Shown here one piece after another: positions 45,398 through 55,075 of a stretch of 64,000 nt of DNA. Source of the DNA: Nonlabens tegetincola. Lineage in GTDB: Bacteria > Bacteroidota > Bacteroidia > Flavobacteriales > Flavobacteriaceae. Numbering within the stretch: position 1 is the stretch's first letter; the number at the start of each line of letters is the position of its first letter. A program made the translations under genes and the position numbers. The stretch spans positions 471,941 through 535,940 of the forward strand of contig NZ_MQVV01000014.1 of NCBI RefSeq assembly GCF_002954355.1, in the 5' to 3' direction. Below the pieces are notes generated by a model. That model was not told the DNA's origin, did no database searches, and saw nothing but the letters and a program-made list of their open reading frames with translations.

Positions 45398-46341
45398 TAT
45401 TTTAATAAAAACTTTAAAGGGATTTCCATTCTTCTTTTCCAATTTACAGAATCCTCTATGAAGTTTTTATATTCAATCGAAAGGAGATTATCATCAGAAT
45501 ATCCTTTTTGCTTAAACTCCTTAAGGACTTTATTATTATTGCTTTTGTAATGGCTATCGGTCTTTAATGAATTGTGATCAAAATAGAACTTACTTGATGA
45601 TGGGCTAGGAATATATTTTGGTAACGTTTCAACAAACGCGTCTCCTAAAATCGGAATATTCCAATAGGGTTCAAAGCAAGCAGCATTGCCAAAAATATCA
45701 GGATGCTTAATTGCTGCATACAAACTGAGTAAAGCGCCCATTTCATTTCCCATGATGACAGAGTCCTCTTTATTCGATGTAACTTGAAAATTCTTGATAA
45801 TAAAAGGTCTTAACTCGTTTACTAAAAAATCTAAATATTCATCACTGTATAATTCCTTATATCCTGTTTGTTTTTTTAATTCTGCTTTCGCGAAAGCGGA
45901 ATTTAGAAGAGACTTAGGTTGCTCAGGCATATATTCATTAAATCTCTTGTCGCCAGAACTCCAAATTGCCACAACGATAGTTGGGGAGATGGAATTAGTA
46001 GCTTGTAGAGATCTAATTTGATTTCTAAAGTTTAGGGATTTATTAAATGATATAGTATCATTTTGAAATAGGTGTTCACCATCTTGGATATACAACACTT
46101 TATACAAAGTTTCTTTTTTAGGATACTGAGCTGGAAGTAATATTTCAATTCTCCTATCAGAAACGAATTTGGAATTAAATTTAGGAATGGTTACTAGTGT
46201 ATCGCTGCTTGTTCTAATATTCTCGTAATGAGGTGTGAGTTGCTTAATTTCATAGGTATTTGATGGTGAAGGATTATTAACGCAACTTATAAGAAGTACA
46301 AGAAGGGAACTACTAATAATGGCCGTGCTCCTGAATTGCAT
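45397..46341 (-). CDS. Esterase-fold lipoprotein apparently lacking the catalytic Ser and His
   Basis: 314 residues. A lipoprotein signal ends at LLISC (Cys about residue 20). The body matches the putative-esterase (PF00756-type, EstD/ferri-enterobactin-esterase-like) fold: VLYIQDGEHLF, SPTIVVAIWSSGDKRFNEYMPEQP, DFLVNELRPFIIKNF. Where the nucleophile elbow G-x-S-x-G belongs, the sequence is MGNEMGALL, so the Ser is Glu. The terminal region NFIEDSVNWKRR shows no His where GGxHxExxW is usual. I predict a binding or regulatory protein, not an enzyme. The start overlaps the 3' end of the response-regulator gene by 29 bases. A palindrome (45884-45897) encodes AFAKA. Confidence 0.75.
   Translation of the reverse strand: MQFRSTAIISSSLLVLLISCVNNPSPSNTYEIKQLTPHYENIRTSSDTLVTIPKFNSKFVSDRRIEILLPAQYPKKETLYKVLYIQDGEHLFQNDTISFNKSLNFRNQIRSLQATNSISPTIVVAIWSSGDKRFNEYMPEQPKSLLNSAFAKAELKKQTGYKELYSDEYLDFLVNELRPFIIKNFQVTSNKEDSVIMGNEMGALLSLYAAIKHPDIFGNAACFEPYWNIPILGDAFVETLPKYIPSPSSSKFYFDHNSLKTDSHYKSNNNKVLKEFKQKGYSDDNLLSIEYKNFIEDSVNWKRRMEIPLKFLLK
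45884..45897. repeat. 14-bp palindrome copy 10 (in esterase-like gene)
   Basis: Exact GCTTTCGCGAAAGC followed by G; translated as AFAKA on the minus strand. Confidence 0.95.
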
Positions 46342-46936
46342 ATTGAAGTAATTCACCTTTACCATGGAGATCTAATTTTTGCATCATGTTTTTACGATGT
46401 TTAATGATCGTACTTACAGCAGTACCTCTGAAGTCGGCAATTTCTTGGTTGGTTTTACCTTGCGCTACTAGCTTAAGAATTTCCTTTTCACTACGAGATA
46501 ACAACTGTTTACGTGAGGAGAATAACTTCAAATCCTTGATATTGAATTTAAGTTCGTTATCATAGTAATTTTTACCATCTGCTATTGTAAAAATTGCTTT
46601 TTTTAACTCGGTAAGTGGACTGCTTTTAAGCATGTAGCCGTCAACTCCAGCGTCAATCATATCTCTAACTGCACCTTCATTTTCAAACATACTTAGGGCG
46701 AGAACTTTCGTTCTTGGATATTCTTTTTTAATTCGTTGACACAGTTCAACACCATTCATTTCTGGCATGCTTATGTCTGTTAGAATTACCTCAGGCCTCA
46801 TGCGTTCAAGTTTTAATAGCATTTCCTTGCCATTAGGAACTGTGAACATTACCTTGATGTCGTTATCTTGTTCTAAAAATAATTTGAGACCATCGCTTAG
46901 GGAAACATGATCTTCTGCAATTGCAATATGAATCAT
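46313..46936 (-). CDS. LuxR-family response regulator
   Basis: 207 residues. The receiver domain has IAEDH, the phospho-acceptor Asp at residue 54 (VILTDISMPEMNG) and the Lys in YMLKSSP. The C-terminal GerE/LuxR-type helix-turn-helix is LSRSEKEILKLVAQGKTNQEI through VSTIIKHRKNMMQKL. Its start overlaps the kinase stop by one base (46936), so it is the cognate regulator. Confidence 0.95.
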   Translation of the reverse strand: MIHIAIAEDHVSLSDGLKLFLEQDNDIKVMFTVPNGKEMLLKLERMRPEVILTDISMPEMNGVELCQRIKKEYPRTKVLALSMFENEGAVRDMIDAGVDGYMLKSSPLTELKKAIFTIADGKNYYDNELKFNIKDLKLFSSRKQLLSRSEKEILKLVAQGKTNQEIADFRGTAVSTIIKHRKNMMQKLDLHGKGELLQYAIQEHGHY

Positions 46937-48696
46937 TATTTAAGGGGTATTTCTATCATTATAGTACTACCTTTTCCTGGTGCACTGTCAACTTCAAACG
47001 AACCATTCATGTTCTCAATTTTACGAGCTATGCTGTGTAGACCTATTCCATCTGTTTTATAATTAGGGTCGTAATTAAACCCTATACCATCGTCTTCAAT
47101 GATAAGATCTAATTTATCTTGATAGCTTGTTATATTAATCGAGGCATTATTAGCCTGTGCGTGCTTAATAATGTTATTTAGTAATTCTTGAATAATTCTA
47201 AACAAGTTCAATTCTTTAGAATTAGATATAGGAGTAGATAGTTCATTACTTACTACTTCGACATTGGTTTGCCCTGCTTGATTAATTTTGTCGCAAAGAT
47301 CTTCTAATGTATCTACCAGTCCAGATTCACCTAAAACACGACTATTTTGGGTATGGGAAATAGTTCTTACCTTAGAGTAGGTTTCACCTATAATATTCAA
47401 GGCATTGGTAAGTAAGGTTTGCGCGCTTTCTTCTTTAACGTTTGATTGAACCGATTCAATATACATTTTTACCGTGGTAAGTGAGCTCCCTAAATCATCG
47501 TGTAAATCTGATGCTATTTTTTTGCGCTCTTGTTCTTGACCGGCAATCATGGCATCAATACTCGCAAGTTCTTGATCTTTACGTAATTTTTCGGCTTTCT
47601 CTTTTTCAGCAAGTTCTCTTGCTTCTAATACCTTCTTTTGTTTATAAGCATAAAGTATAAAAAATCCAGCTCCTGCTATTATGATTCCTAAAACTATAGA
47701 AAGTACATAAAGACTATTTTCAGCTTTTAATTTACCTGCTTTTAATAAAGCATTTTCCTTTTCCTTTTCTGCTGTTGCGTATTTTGTCTGTAAATCTGCA
47801 ATAGTACCTGCTTGACTTTCTTCTCCAACAGAGTCTTTTAAAATTAAATAACTTTGATAGTATTCAGCAGCTTCTTTGTATTTTTTATTAGCATATAAAA
47901 TTTCAGCTTTGTTTCTTTTAATAAGAGCGTCCATTCCTACATTTTTGTAGTTTTTTAAATAAAGTTCAGAAATATTGATGGACTTAAGTGCTTCAGCGTT
48001 TCTTTCAAGTTCAAGTTGAACTTTTGCCATATTATTATACCGTTCCAGCATTGCGAATGAATCCTTAGCTTTCTCGTAGTATTCTATATTCTTTTTAAAG
48101 TAAAAAAGGGTTGAGTCAAAATCATTATTGTAATAATGAATAGTGCCAATAATATTTTCAATATTAATTTTCTCTCTTTCTAATTTCGCTTTTACCGCTA
48201 TATTTTTCATTTGATAACTTAATTGAAGAGCATCAATAAAGTCTTCTTTTACAATGCTTTTATAGCATTGATTGTAAATACAATCTATAATTAATTTAGG
48301 TTGATTTAACTCGTAGGCAATCTTACAGTTTTCTTCGTCAAGAGCTTCAGCACTAGTACTAAATTCTGAAACCGTATTGGCAACTTTTTGAAGGTAATGA
48401 TTTACAGTATAGATATTTCTTAAGGAAACATTTTCCTTATATTCTTTTGCTTTTAATAACGCTTTATAAGATTCAACGAATTTATCCTCTTGAAAAAACA
48501 CCATTCCTTTGATTAAAAGAAATTTTACCTTGGAAGAATCATTTAATTTCTCAAAGTCTCTTAACTTCAATTGTTGCTCAACGTTTACAGCTTTTCCTTG
48601 ATCTATATAGCTTATTATACTATCTAATGGGATTTCTTGAGAATAAGTCCAAAACGAGAATGTAAGGAATAAAATTGGAGTAATAAAATTGCGCAT
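46936..48696 (-). CDS. TPR-containing sensor histidine kinase (HisKA_3 type)
   Basis: 586 residues. A signal peptide (FWTYSQ) leads into a periplasmic array of tetratricopeptide-like helices (about residues 40-310). A membrane span (LYVLSIVLGIIIAGAGFFILY) is followed by a coiled coil rich in Lys and Glu and the HisKA_3 phospho-acceptor ERKKIASDLHDDLGSSLTT. The HATPase has ELLNNIIKHAQANN, DDGIGFNYD and GIGLHSI. The ATG at 48696 is chosen because it begins the signal peptide; one at 48726 adds ten non-family residues. Partner of the adjacent LuxR regulator; the input signal is unknown. Confidence 0.93.
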   Translation of the reverse strand: MRNFITPILFLTFSFWTYSQEIPLDSIISYIDQGKAVNVEQQLKLRDFEKLNDSSKVKFLLIKGMVFFQEDKFVESYKALLKAKEYKENVSLRNIYTVNHYLQKVANTVSEFSTSAEALDEENCKIAYELNQPKLIIDCIYNQCYKSIVKEDFIDALQLSYQMKNIAVKAKLEREKINIENIIGTIHYYNNDFDSTLFYFKKNIEYYEKAKDSFAMLERYNNMAKVQLELERNAEALKSINISELYLKNYKNVGMDALIKRNKAEILYANKKYKEAAEYYQSYLILKDSVGEESQAGTIADLQTKYATAEKEKENALLKAGKLKAENSLYVLSIVLGIIIAGAGFFILYAYKQKKVLEARELAEKEKAEKLRKDQELASIDAMIAGQEQERKKIASDLHDDLGSSLTTVKMYIESVQSNVKEESAQTLLTNALNIIGETYSKVRTISHTQNSRVLGESGLVDTLEDLCDKINQAGQTNVEVVSNELSTPISNSKELNLFRIIQELLNNIIKHAQANNASINITSYQDKLDLIIEDDGIGFNYDPNYKTDGIGLHSIARKIENMNGSFEVDSAPGKGSTIMIEIPLK

Positions 48697-48782
48697 TTGA
48701 TGGATAGTTGTATTACAAATATACAAGTTATTAAACAGCTAGTTATTTAAGTAATATCATCAAGAAGATAGATTTACAAGTC

Positions 48783-48968
48783 TTATTTAAGACCGTATTT
48801 TATTAATAGGAGTAACACAAAAAATCCTATAAACCCTATCAATACCCAAAATACACCACGATAATTTTTTTTGTGTAGTTTTTTATCCTTTCGGTACATA
48901 ATACTTATTATAATCACAAATGCAATAAAGAAAAGAATTGCAAAAATTAATTGTCCGGTAGAGAACAT
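48783..48968 (-). CDS. Small two-span membrane protein
   Basis: 61 residues from the ATG at 48968: STGQLIFAILFFIAFVIIISIMYRKDKKLHKK, a basic loop, then VFWVLIGFIGFFVLLLLIKYG. The pattern fits a small flavobacterial membrane family of unknown role. An ATG at 48998 would add ten residues. Confidence 0.7.
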   Translation of the reverse strand: MFSTGQLIFAILFFIAFVIIISIMYRKDKKLHKKNYRGVFWVLIGFIGFFVLLLLIKYGLK

Positions 48969-49039
48969 AGGATCTTTTTGTAATAGTATTGGGTACATCT
49001 GAAGTATTTTTTCAAATTTACAATCCTAAAAACTAATAA

Positions 49040-49423
49040 ATGAAAAAACAATTAGAAAGCGTATATAAATTTCATGATTCATTTGGACTAGGAATCAAAA
49101 ATTCACCAATCGCCGATATTTCTAGTAGGAGAATTAAACTAAGGTATGAACTCATGAAAGAAGAAAATGAAGAGTACCTTGAAGCGGCTCAAAATAATGA
49201 CGTAGTTGAAGTAGCAGATGCACTAGGAGATATGTTGTACATACTTTGTGGAACTATAATAGAACACGGCATGCAAGATATAATCACTAATATCTTTGAT
49301 GAAATTCAAAGTTCTAATATGTCAAAACTGGGTGCTGATGGAAAACCTATTTATAGAGAAGATGGTAAAGTATTAAAAGGACCTAATTATTTCAAACCAA
49401 ATATTAAACAGTTTTTAAAATAG
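49040..49423 (+). CDS. MazG-like nucleotide pyrophosphohydrolase
   Basis: 127 residues of the all-alpha NTP pyrophosphatase superfamily (MazG or phosphoribosyl-ATP pyrophosphohydrolase-like). The metal-binding residues are in ELMKEENEEYLEA and EVADALGDMLYI (ExxE...ExxD arrangement). It ends in FKPNIKQFLK. It could hydrolyse a non-canonical nucleotide; the substrate is not shown by sequence. Stands alone. Confidence 0.85.
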   Translation: MKKQLESVYKFHDSFGLGIKNSPIADISSRRIKLRYELMKEENEEYLEAAQNNDVVEVADALGDMLYILCGTIIEHGMQDIITNIFDEIQSSNMSKLGADGKPIYREDGKVLKGPNYFKPNIKQFLK

Positions 49424-49429
49424 AATAAA

Positions 49430-49460
49430 AAAAGCGCCTTATTATTTATAAGGCGCTTTT
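49430..49460. terminator. Bidirectional terminator between the MazG-like and large T9SS genes
   Basis: A perfect 13-bp stem (AAAAGCGCCTTAT with ATAAGGCGCTTTT) with a 5-base loop lies between convergent genes, with A/T runs on both sides. Confidence 0.92.
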
Positions 49461-49481
49461 ACAATTTATCAATTAATAAAG

Positions 49482-52400
49482 TTATCTCTTCAGAGCAAAG
49501 TGTCCTCTAAAACTTCTTCCGTCACTTAATTCTACCATATACCAATAGTCACTAGAAGGCATAGGGTTACCATTATAAGTTCCATCCCATCCAGCACCTG
49601 TAGGACTTATTTGTTTTAATAACTTACCATATCTATCAAAGATATAAATGTTTGCATCTGGCACAGTTTCAATAGCAGTTACTTGCCATGTATCGTGATA
49701 TCCGTCAGAATTAGGAGTGAAATAAGGTGGTCCACCTATAATAACGGCATCTTGAGAAACCGTTCCACACCCATTTTTATCTTTTACATAAACGGTATAA
49801 AATCCTGGAACTAGATTATTAAATCGTGGCGAATCTTGATATACAAAGTTATCCAAACTAAATTCATAATCTCCTGGACCAGTAACTATCGCTTCAAGTG
49901 TATTTGTATTTACTTCAAATTGATTGACAGCAATTCTTTCTATAGTTGCTATATCAGATTCAATTACTCTAATGGTTGCTGTGGTATCACAACCATTGCT
50001 ATTTGTTACCGTTACTGTATAGTCATCTTGTGAGTTTACTGTTATTGTTTGTGTGGTTTCACCAGTTGACCATAAATAACTTGAATAACCAGGACCTGCA
50101 TCTAGAACTTCATCAATTCCTGCACAAATGGTTATTGGACCTTGATTATTAATGTCTGGTCTTTCAAATACTTCAATTTCAAAAAAGGAAACATCATAAC
50201 AATCAGGGTTATTTCTGTTTTGAATTCTAGCATAAATTGTTTGAGCTCTTGATGTATTGGTATATGTCACGGGAAGAGCATTGCTATTTGAATCCGCATC
50301 AGCCTGATTTAAGTGATAAGTTATTTCAAAATCAGAAGCTGATTGACCATTTAATACTGCACCATCTTGTTGCGAGAAATCAAAATCTTCAAAACCATCA
50401 TTAGAAGGATCATCACAACCCACTATATCAGGAGCAAAACCAGCAGTTGGTTGTTCGCTTACTGTCAAAGTAAAGCTCGTGAAATCAGCACAAACTGGAT
50501 TAGCTACAGCTTCAATTCTAACGTATACTGTTTCTGGATTAGTACCATTATTATAAATCACTGGCAAAGCATTACTGTTATTATCCGCATCATTTTGTGT
50601 AGGATGGTAAGTAATGTTAAAATCTGATGGGTTTTGGTTACCTAAGACTTGACTATCTGCCATTGATAAATCAAAAGATTCTGTATCATCATTTGTAGGA
50701 TCATCACATAGAACCATATCATTCACCGCATTTGCAGTTGGAGTAGGGGCAATGACAAAATTAAAACTGGTTGTAGTATAACAACTATTGTTATTTACAT
50801 TATCAATTCTAACAAATATTCTAGGAGTAGAAGCACTTACAGAATAAGGACTTGAAAGTGGACTAGCGTCATTATCAGCGTCTGCTTGAGAAGCGTGATA
50901 GGAAACTACAAAGTTTGATGCTGATTGACCATTTAATATGGTAGAATCAAATTGACTAAGATCAACATCTTCAACACCATCATTGGAAGGGTCATCACAT
51001 ACTATTATATCAGCTTGAACACCTGCTTGCGGAGTTGTGTCCACAAATAAATTGATACTTATTGTATCATAACAGCTCGTGTTAGAATTAGTCTGTATTC
51101 TTCCTATTATAGTTGATGTTCCAGAGGTATACATGGTAGGTAATGCTGTTGCACCGCCAACGGTTCCTAGATCAGCATCTGATTGATTAGCGAAATACTC
51201 AATGGTGAAATCTGGGGCATTTTGAGTATCTAAAATTTGAGGATCTAGAGTACTTAAATCAAAAGTTTCCTGACCGTCGTTTGAAACATCGTCACACAAT
51301 CTATAATCTGCTACCGAATTTGCGATAGCTTGTTCATTTAAAATAATAGTAATAGGTGCTGTAGCAGCACAACTTTCGTTATTTAAATTATCAACACGAA
51401 CGACCAGATTTGTTGTTCCTAAACTTACTTGATATGGACTTGTCAACGGGTTTGAATCATTATCTGCATCAGTTTGATTGGCATGATAAGTAACTACAAA
51501 ATTGGTAGAAGTTTGACCGTTCAATACATCATTATCAAATTGTACACTTAAATCCACATTTTCAACTCCGTCATTACTAGTATCATCACACAAGTCTAAA
51601 GTAGCAGGAGTATTGGCTAAAGGAAGTTCATCTACAATTAAATCAAAAGTAGTAGTGTCAAAACAATTTATATTGTTAATATTTTCAATTCTAACATACA
51701 TGGTTTGCCCTGCACTACTATAATTTAAGGAAACAGGCGTTGCTCCACCAGCTGAACCTAAATCTGCATCGGCCTGTGAAACAAAAAATTCAACATTGAA
51801 ATCTGCAGCGGTTTGTGATCCTAATACTTCCGAAATTTTTGTGTTTAAGTCAAATACTTCTGAACCATTATTGGAAATATCATCACACAGTCTGAATTCT
51901 GTTACTGTATTAGCAACTGCTTGAGTATCTAAGAATAAGTTTATAGATGTTGTATCGTAACAGTCAGTGAAATTGGTGTTTTCGATTCTAACATATATAG
52001 TAGTATTTCCTGTTAAAGCAAATGGACTTGTTTGAGGAGAACTATTTGTATCGGCATCAGATTGATTTAAGTGATAGGTAATAGCGCTATCTGAAGCATT
52101 TTGAGTACCTAAAACTGTTGCGTCAAAATCGGTTAAAAGAATATCTTCGGTACCGTCATTACCATTATCACAAAATCTTTGATCAGGTACAGGATTAGCT
52201 ACTTTCGAATCGTATACATTTAATGTAATATCAATAGTATCAACACCTTGACAAGCAGTTCCAGGATCAGTAACAGCTCTTACATAAACAACTTCTGAGG
52301 TTGGTGTAGCATTTACATAGCTATTAAAATTGGTTATCGCATTAGTACCATTATTAGCATCATTTGATGTTGGGTGGTACGTTACTTGAGCACCACCAGC

Positions 52401-54227
52401 ACTTCCACCTGGAAATACCTGAGAATCGGAAGTTGTAAGATCAAATGTCTCAAAACCATCATTATCTGCATCACACAAATTTAATACAGCTGGTGACAAA
52501 GTAATACCACCTGCCTGTGATACTATAACGTCAAAAGTATCGGTAACAAAACAGTCAATCGACGCAGGCGGATTTGTGTTATTAGAAATTCTTGCGTAAA
52601 CGGTAGTTGTACCTAATGGAAACAGGTATGGACTATTAATAGATCCTACATTATTGTCGGCATTATTTTGAGTTAGAAAGTATGAGATAGTAAAATCGGT
52701 GGTACTTTGAGAACCATAAATAAAAGGATCTATAACGGTTACAAGGTCTAATGGTTCGTCACCACTACCATCAGAATCACACAATCGTTGTGTTGGAACT
52801 GGGTTTATGATTGGATTTTCATAAACATATATATCCTGAGTAGCTGTAGCAGAGTAGAAGCCGCTAGTTACCGTTAAAGAAACAGTGTAAACTCCAGGTC
52901 CAGCATATAAATGTGTTGGGTTTAATTGAGTACTTGTATTTCCATCTCCAAAATCCCAAAGAACGGTTGCTGTTGCACAAAGTCCACTAGCAGAACTATT
53001 AAATTGTATTAAACTACCATCACAATAGTCCGTTTGATTTCCATTATTACCGCCTCCAGAGCCATTATTAGCATCTTGTGCTAGGAATGAAGGTTCAAAA
53101 AATGAAGTGATAAATGGTGGTAATCCTTCTCTAGATTGCATAGGCGTAGCCAAAGCCACACCATCGTCAACATAGCCTGCAGCTCCACCTAGTAAATTAG
53201 GACTTCTTATTACACCTAACCATGGTTGACAAGTACGTGCATGATAGATCATACCGTCAATACCTAATTGTAAAGCTCCACGACCAGAATTATTAGTTGC
53301 ATTTGTAGGAATTACATTAGGTCTACTATTCCACATGGCACCACCATTAATTTCATACTGTAGAATTTCTCTGGTGTTCCCAGTTCCACATCCATTACCA
53401 GTATCTTGGGTATTTCCATTTAAGTATACTAGTTGAGAATTTGGAGAAAACTCAGTACCATAATATCTTGAAGTGGTTCCGGTAGTGTTAGTAAGAGGTA
53501 TAGGATTGGAGACAACACCAGTAGCGTTATCAAAGTCAGCTAGATAAGCCGTTCCAGCGTTCCCTATAGAGGTATTTGATACTTTTGATGCATCAGGTGA
53601 TAATCTAATGTAACCACGAGCATCACTCATTGCAGTTGTTGGTAATGGTGAATCAACACCTTGGGCAGCAAGTATAATTCCACCACCTGCAGGATAAGCA
53701 CTATAAGTCCCATTTCCATCAAAGGTAAGAATCCAATAAAAAGTTTGAGAATCGTTGTAAGCTGCTGTAACTTTTTCCTGAGTACTTGCTTGTATTAATA
53801 AATCCCTTCTTCCTGCCACTACATCTCCTAATCCACTATTAAGGGACATATCTACGATACTATATCGCAATCCTGCACCAGAACTAATAGTAATTACAAA
53901 ATACCTGACTGTCGACCCTAAATCGGGAATGATAATGGCAGACTGAGCACTTGACGAATTACCGGATAATCCGGTTCCATTAGGCATAGCATTACCATTT
54001 CTATCCCAAACCGTTGTTCCGTCTGAATACATTAATAAGTTACCACATTCATCTGATATGGTACTACAACCTTCAAATGTATTCAAGGAACCAGTTGGAC
54101 CAGGAAGAGGTGCTCCACTATTAAAATCTAAACTTGCGTTTTGTCCGAAGAACCACCACGATGCCTCTCCTTGAGAATACATCGACAGAGGTGTCAATAA
54201 AATTAGAAAGAGTAAGAGTTTTTTCAT
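49482..54227 (-). CDS. Giant T9SS type B protein with PKD domain and nine Cys-containing repeats
   Basis: 1581 residues. A signal peptide ends near residue 18 (SMYSQ). Residues 20-390 begin with ASWWFFGQNASLDFN and look like a propeller-like surface domain. A PKD domain (LWDFGDGNTSTQLNPTHLYAGPGVYTV) follows at about residue 425. Nine repeats of about 98 residues then occur, each opening with a Cys-Asp pair (LCDSDGSGD, LCDDTSNDGVE and similar) and most carrying a second Cys in an NxxCxxT-type segment. An Ig-like module (YSSYLWSTGETTQTITVNS) and a type B sorting domain (YFTPNSDGYHDTW through YDRYGKLLKQI-like FDRYGKLLK and FRGHFALKR) complete it. T9SS exports it to the surface. Adhesion is inferred. 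Confidence 0.92.
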   Translation of the reverse strand: MKKLLLFLILLTPLSMYSQGEASWWFFGQNASLDFNSGAPLPGPTGSLNTFEGCSTISDECGNLLMYSDGTTVWDRNGNAMPNGTGLSGNSSSAQSAIIIPDLGSTVRYFVITISSGAGLRYSIVDMSLNSGLGDVVAGRRDLLIQASTQEKVTAAYNDSQTFYWILTFDGNGTYSAYPAGGGIILAAQGVDSPLPTTAMSDARGYIRLSPDASKVSNTSIGNAGTAYLADFDNATGVVSNPIPLTNTTGTTSRYYGTEFSPNSQLVYLNGNTQDTGNGCGTGNTREILQYEINGGAMWNSRPNVIPTNATNNSGRGALQLGIDGMIYHARTCQPWLGVIRSPNLLGGAAGYVDDGVALATPMQSREGLPPFITSFFEPSFLAQDANNGSGGGNNGNQTDYCDGSLIQFNSSASGLCATATVLWDFGDGNTSTQLNPTHLYAGPGVYTVSLTVTSGFYSATATQDIYVYENPIINPVPTQRLCDSDGSGDEPLDLVTVIDPFIYGSQSTTDFTISYFLTQNNADNNVGSINSPYLFPLGTTTVYARISNNTNPPASIDCFVTDTFDVIVSQAGGITLSPAVLNLCDADNDGFETFDLTTSDSQVFPGGSAGGAQVTYHPTSNDANNGTNAITNFNSYVNATPTSEVVYVRAVTDPGTACQGVDTIDITLNVYDSKVANPVPDQRFCDNGNDGTEDILLTDFDATVLGTQNASDSAITYHLNQSDADTNSSPQTSPFALTGNTTIYVRIENTNFTDCYDTTSINLFLDTQAVANTVTEFRLCDDISNNGSEVFDLNTKISEVLGSQTAADFNVEFFVSQADADLGSAGGATPVSLNYSSAGQTMYVRIENINNINCFDTTTFDLIVDELPLANTPATLDLCDDTSNDGVENVDLSVQFDNDVLNGQTSTNFVVTYHANQTDADNDSNPLTSPYQVSLGTTNLVVRVDNLNNESCAATAPITIILNEQAIANSVADYRLCDDVSNDGQETFDLSTLDPQILDTQNAPDFTIEYFANQSDADLGTVGGATALPTMYTSGTSTIIGRIQTNSNTSCYDTISINLFVDTTPQAGVQADIIVCDDPSNDGVEDVDLSQFDSTILNGQSASNFVVSYHASQADADNDASPLSSPYSVSASTPRIFVRIDNVNNNSCYTTTSFNFVIAPTPTANAVNDMVLCDDPTNDDTESFDLSMADSQVLGNQNPSDFNITYHPTQNDADNNSNALPVIYNNGTNPETVYVRIEAVANPVCADFTSFTLTVSEQPTAGFAPDIVGCDDPSNDGFEDFDFSQQDGAVLNGQSASDFEITYHLNQADADSNSNALPVTYTNTSRAQTIYARIQNRNNPDCYDVSFFEIEVFERPDINNQGPITICAGIDEVLDAGPGYSSYLWSTGETTQTITVNSQDDYTVTVTNSNGCDTTATIRVIESDIATIERIAVNQFEVNTNTLEAIVTGPGDYEFSLDNFVYQDSPRFNNLVPGFYTVYVKDKNGCGTVSQDAVIIGGPPYFTPNSDGYHDTWQVTAIETVPDANIYIFDRYGKLLKQISPTGAGWDGTYNGNPMPSSDYWYMVELSDGRSFRGHFALKR
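50165..52800 (-). repeat. Nine ~295-bp coding repeats in the giant T9SS protein
   Basis: The Cys-Asp-opening modules start about every 282-307 bases across this region (codons near 52780, 52473, 52172, 51888, 51588, 51291, 50998, 50708 and 50413). They are diverged, unlike the near-identical repeats at 61-64 kb. Boundaries approximate. Confidence 0.75.
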
Positions 54228-54336
54228 TTTCGTCATTGATTAATCTACGCAAAGTAAGATTTTTTTATGACTTCCATGATATTATGTTAAGATCACCTTA
54301 AAATATATGATAAGTATTTGTTAATTAAATGTTTAT

Positions 54337-54350
54337 GCTTTCGCGAAAGC
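54337..54350. repeat. 14-bp palindrome copy 11 (intergenic)
   Basis: Exact GCTTTCGCGAAAGC followed by G, between the methyltransferase stop (54364) and the T9SS gene start. No T-tract, so not an obvious terminator. Confidence 0.95.
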
Positions 54351-54363
54351 GGAATAAAAAACG

Positions 54364-55071
54364 TTATGCATGTATAATAAATAGAGCTGGACGTTTATGA
54401 ATATCTGGAATATTTTGCTTCCATTTTTTTACTGAAAAGGTTCTAATATATTCAGTTGGTAGAGTGATATCGCAGGCTATGCACAAACGCGTTTCTGGAT
54501 GTAATGTGGTTACTAATTCTTCAATTAACTTATTATTGCGATAAGGCGTTTCAATTAAGGCTTGAGATTGATTTTCTCGTAAACTTAGTGACTCTAATTG
54601 TTTAATTCTTTTTCGACGATCATGCTTATCAATAGGTAGGTAGCCATTAAACGCAAAACTTTGTCCATTCATACCACTAGACATCATTGCCATAAGGATG
54701 GAGCTAGGTCCTACTAGAGGTTGCACTCTTATTCCTTGTTCATGTGCCATTGCTACAATCTGTGAACCTGGATCTGCAACACCAGGTACACCAGCCTCGC
54801 TCATAAGACCTACATGTGTACCTTCATGACATGGTTTAAGAAAAGTAGGTAATTCACTAGATTCAGTAAATTTATTAAGTGTTGAAAGTTGCAGGCTAGG
54901 TTGTGATTTTCCTGGGTGAATGCTTTTTATAAAGCGTCTAGCACTTTTTTCATTTTCTACTATATAATGATCAACTACCTCAATTACCTTTTTTACAGAT
55001 ATAGGTAATACCTCGAGAGGATTAATTTCACCTAGTGTTACAGGGATGAGAAACAACCTACCTTTTTCCAT
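54364..55071 (-). CDS. Tetrapyrrole-methylase-family SAM methyltransferase (RsmI-like paralogue)
   Basis: 235 residues. The start GRLFLIPVTLGEINP, the glycine-rich MSEAGVPGVADPGSQIV block, VGPSSILMAMMSSGMNGQSFAFNGYLP and ALIETPYRNNKLIEEL are the core of the family that includes RsmI, which methylates 16S rRNA. This version resembles the shorter Bacteroidetes SAM-dependent methyltransferase group related to RsmI; its target is uncertain. The second Met is used as start. It lies directly after the GIY-YIG fragment. Confidence 0.85.
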   Translation of the reverse strand: MEKGRLFLIPVTLGEINPLEVLPISVKKVIEVVDHYIVENEKSARRFIKSIHPGKSQPSLQLSTLNKFTESSELPTFLKPCHEGTHVGLMSEAGVPGVADPGSQIVAMAHEQGIRVQPLVGPSSILMAMMSSGMNGQSFAFNGYLPIDKHDRRKRIKQLESLSLRENQSQALIETPYRNNKLIEELVTTLHPETRLCIACDITLPTEYIRTFSVKKWKQNIPDIHKRPALFIIHA

Positions 55072-55075
55072 CATA

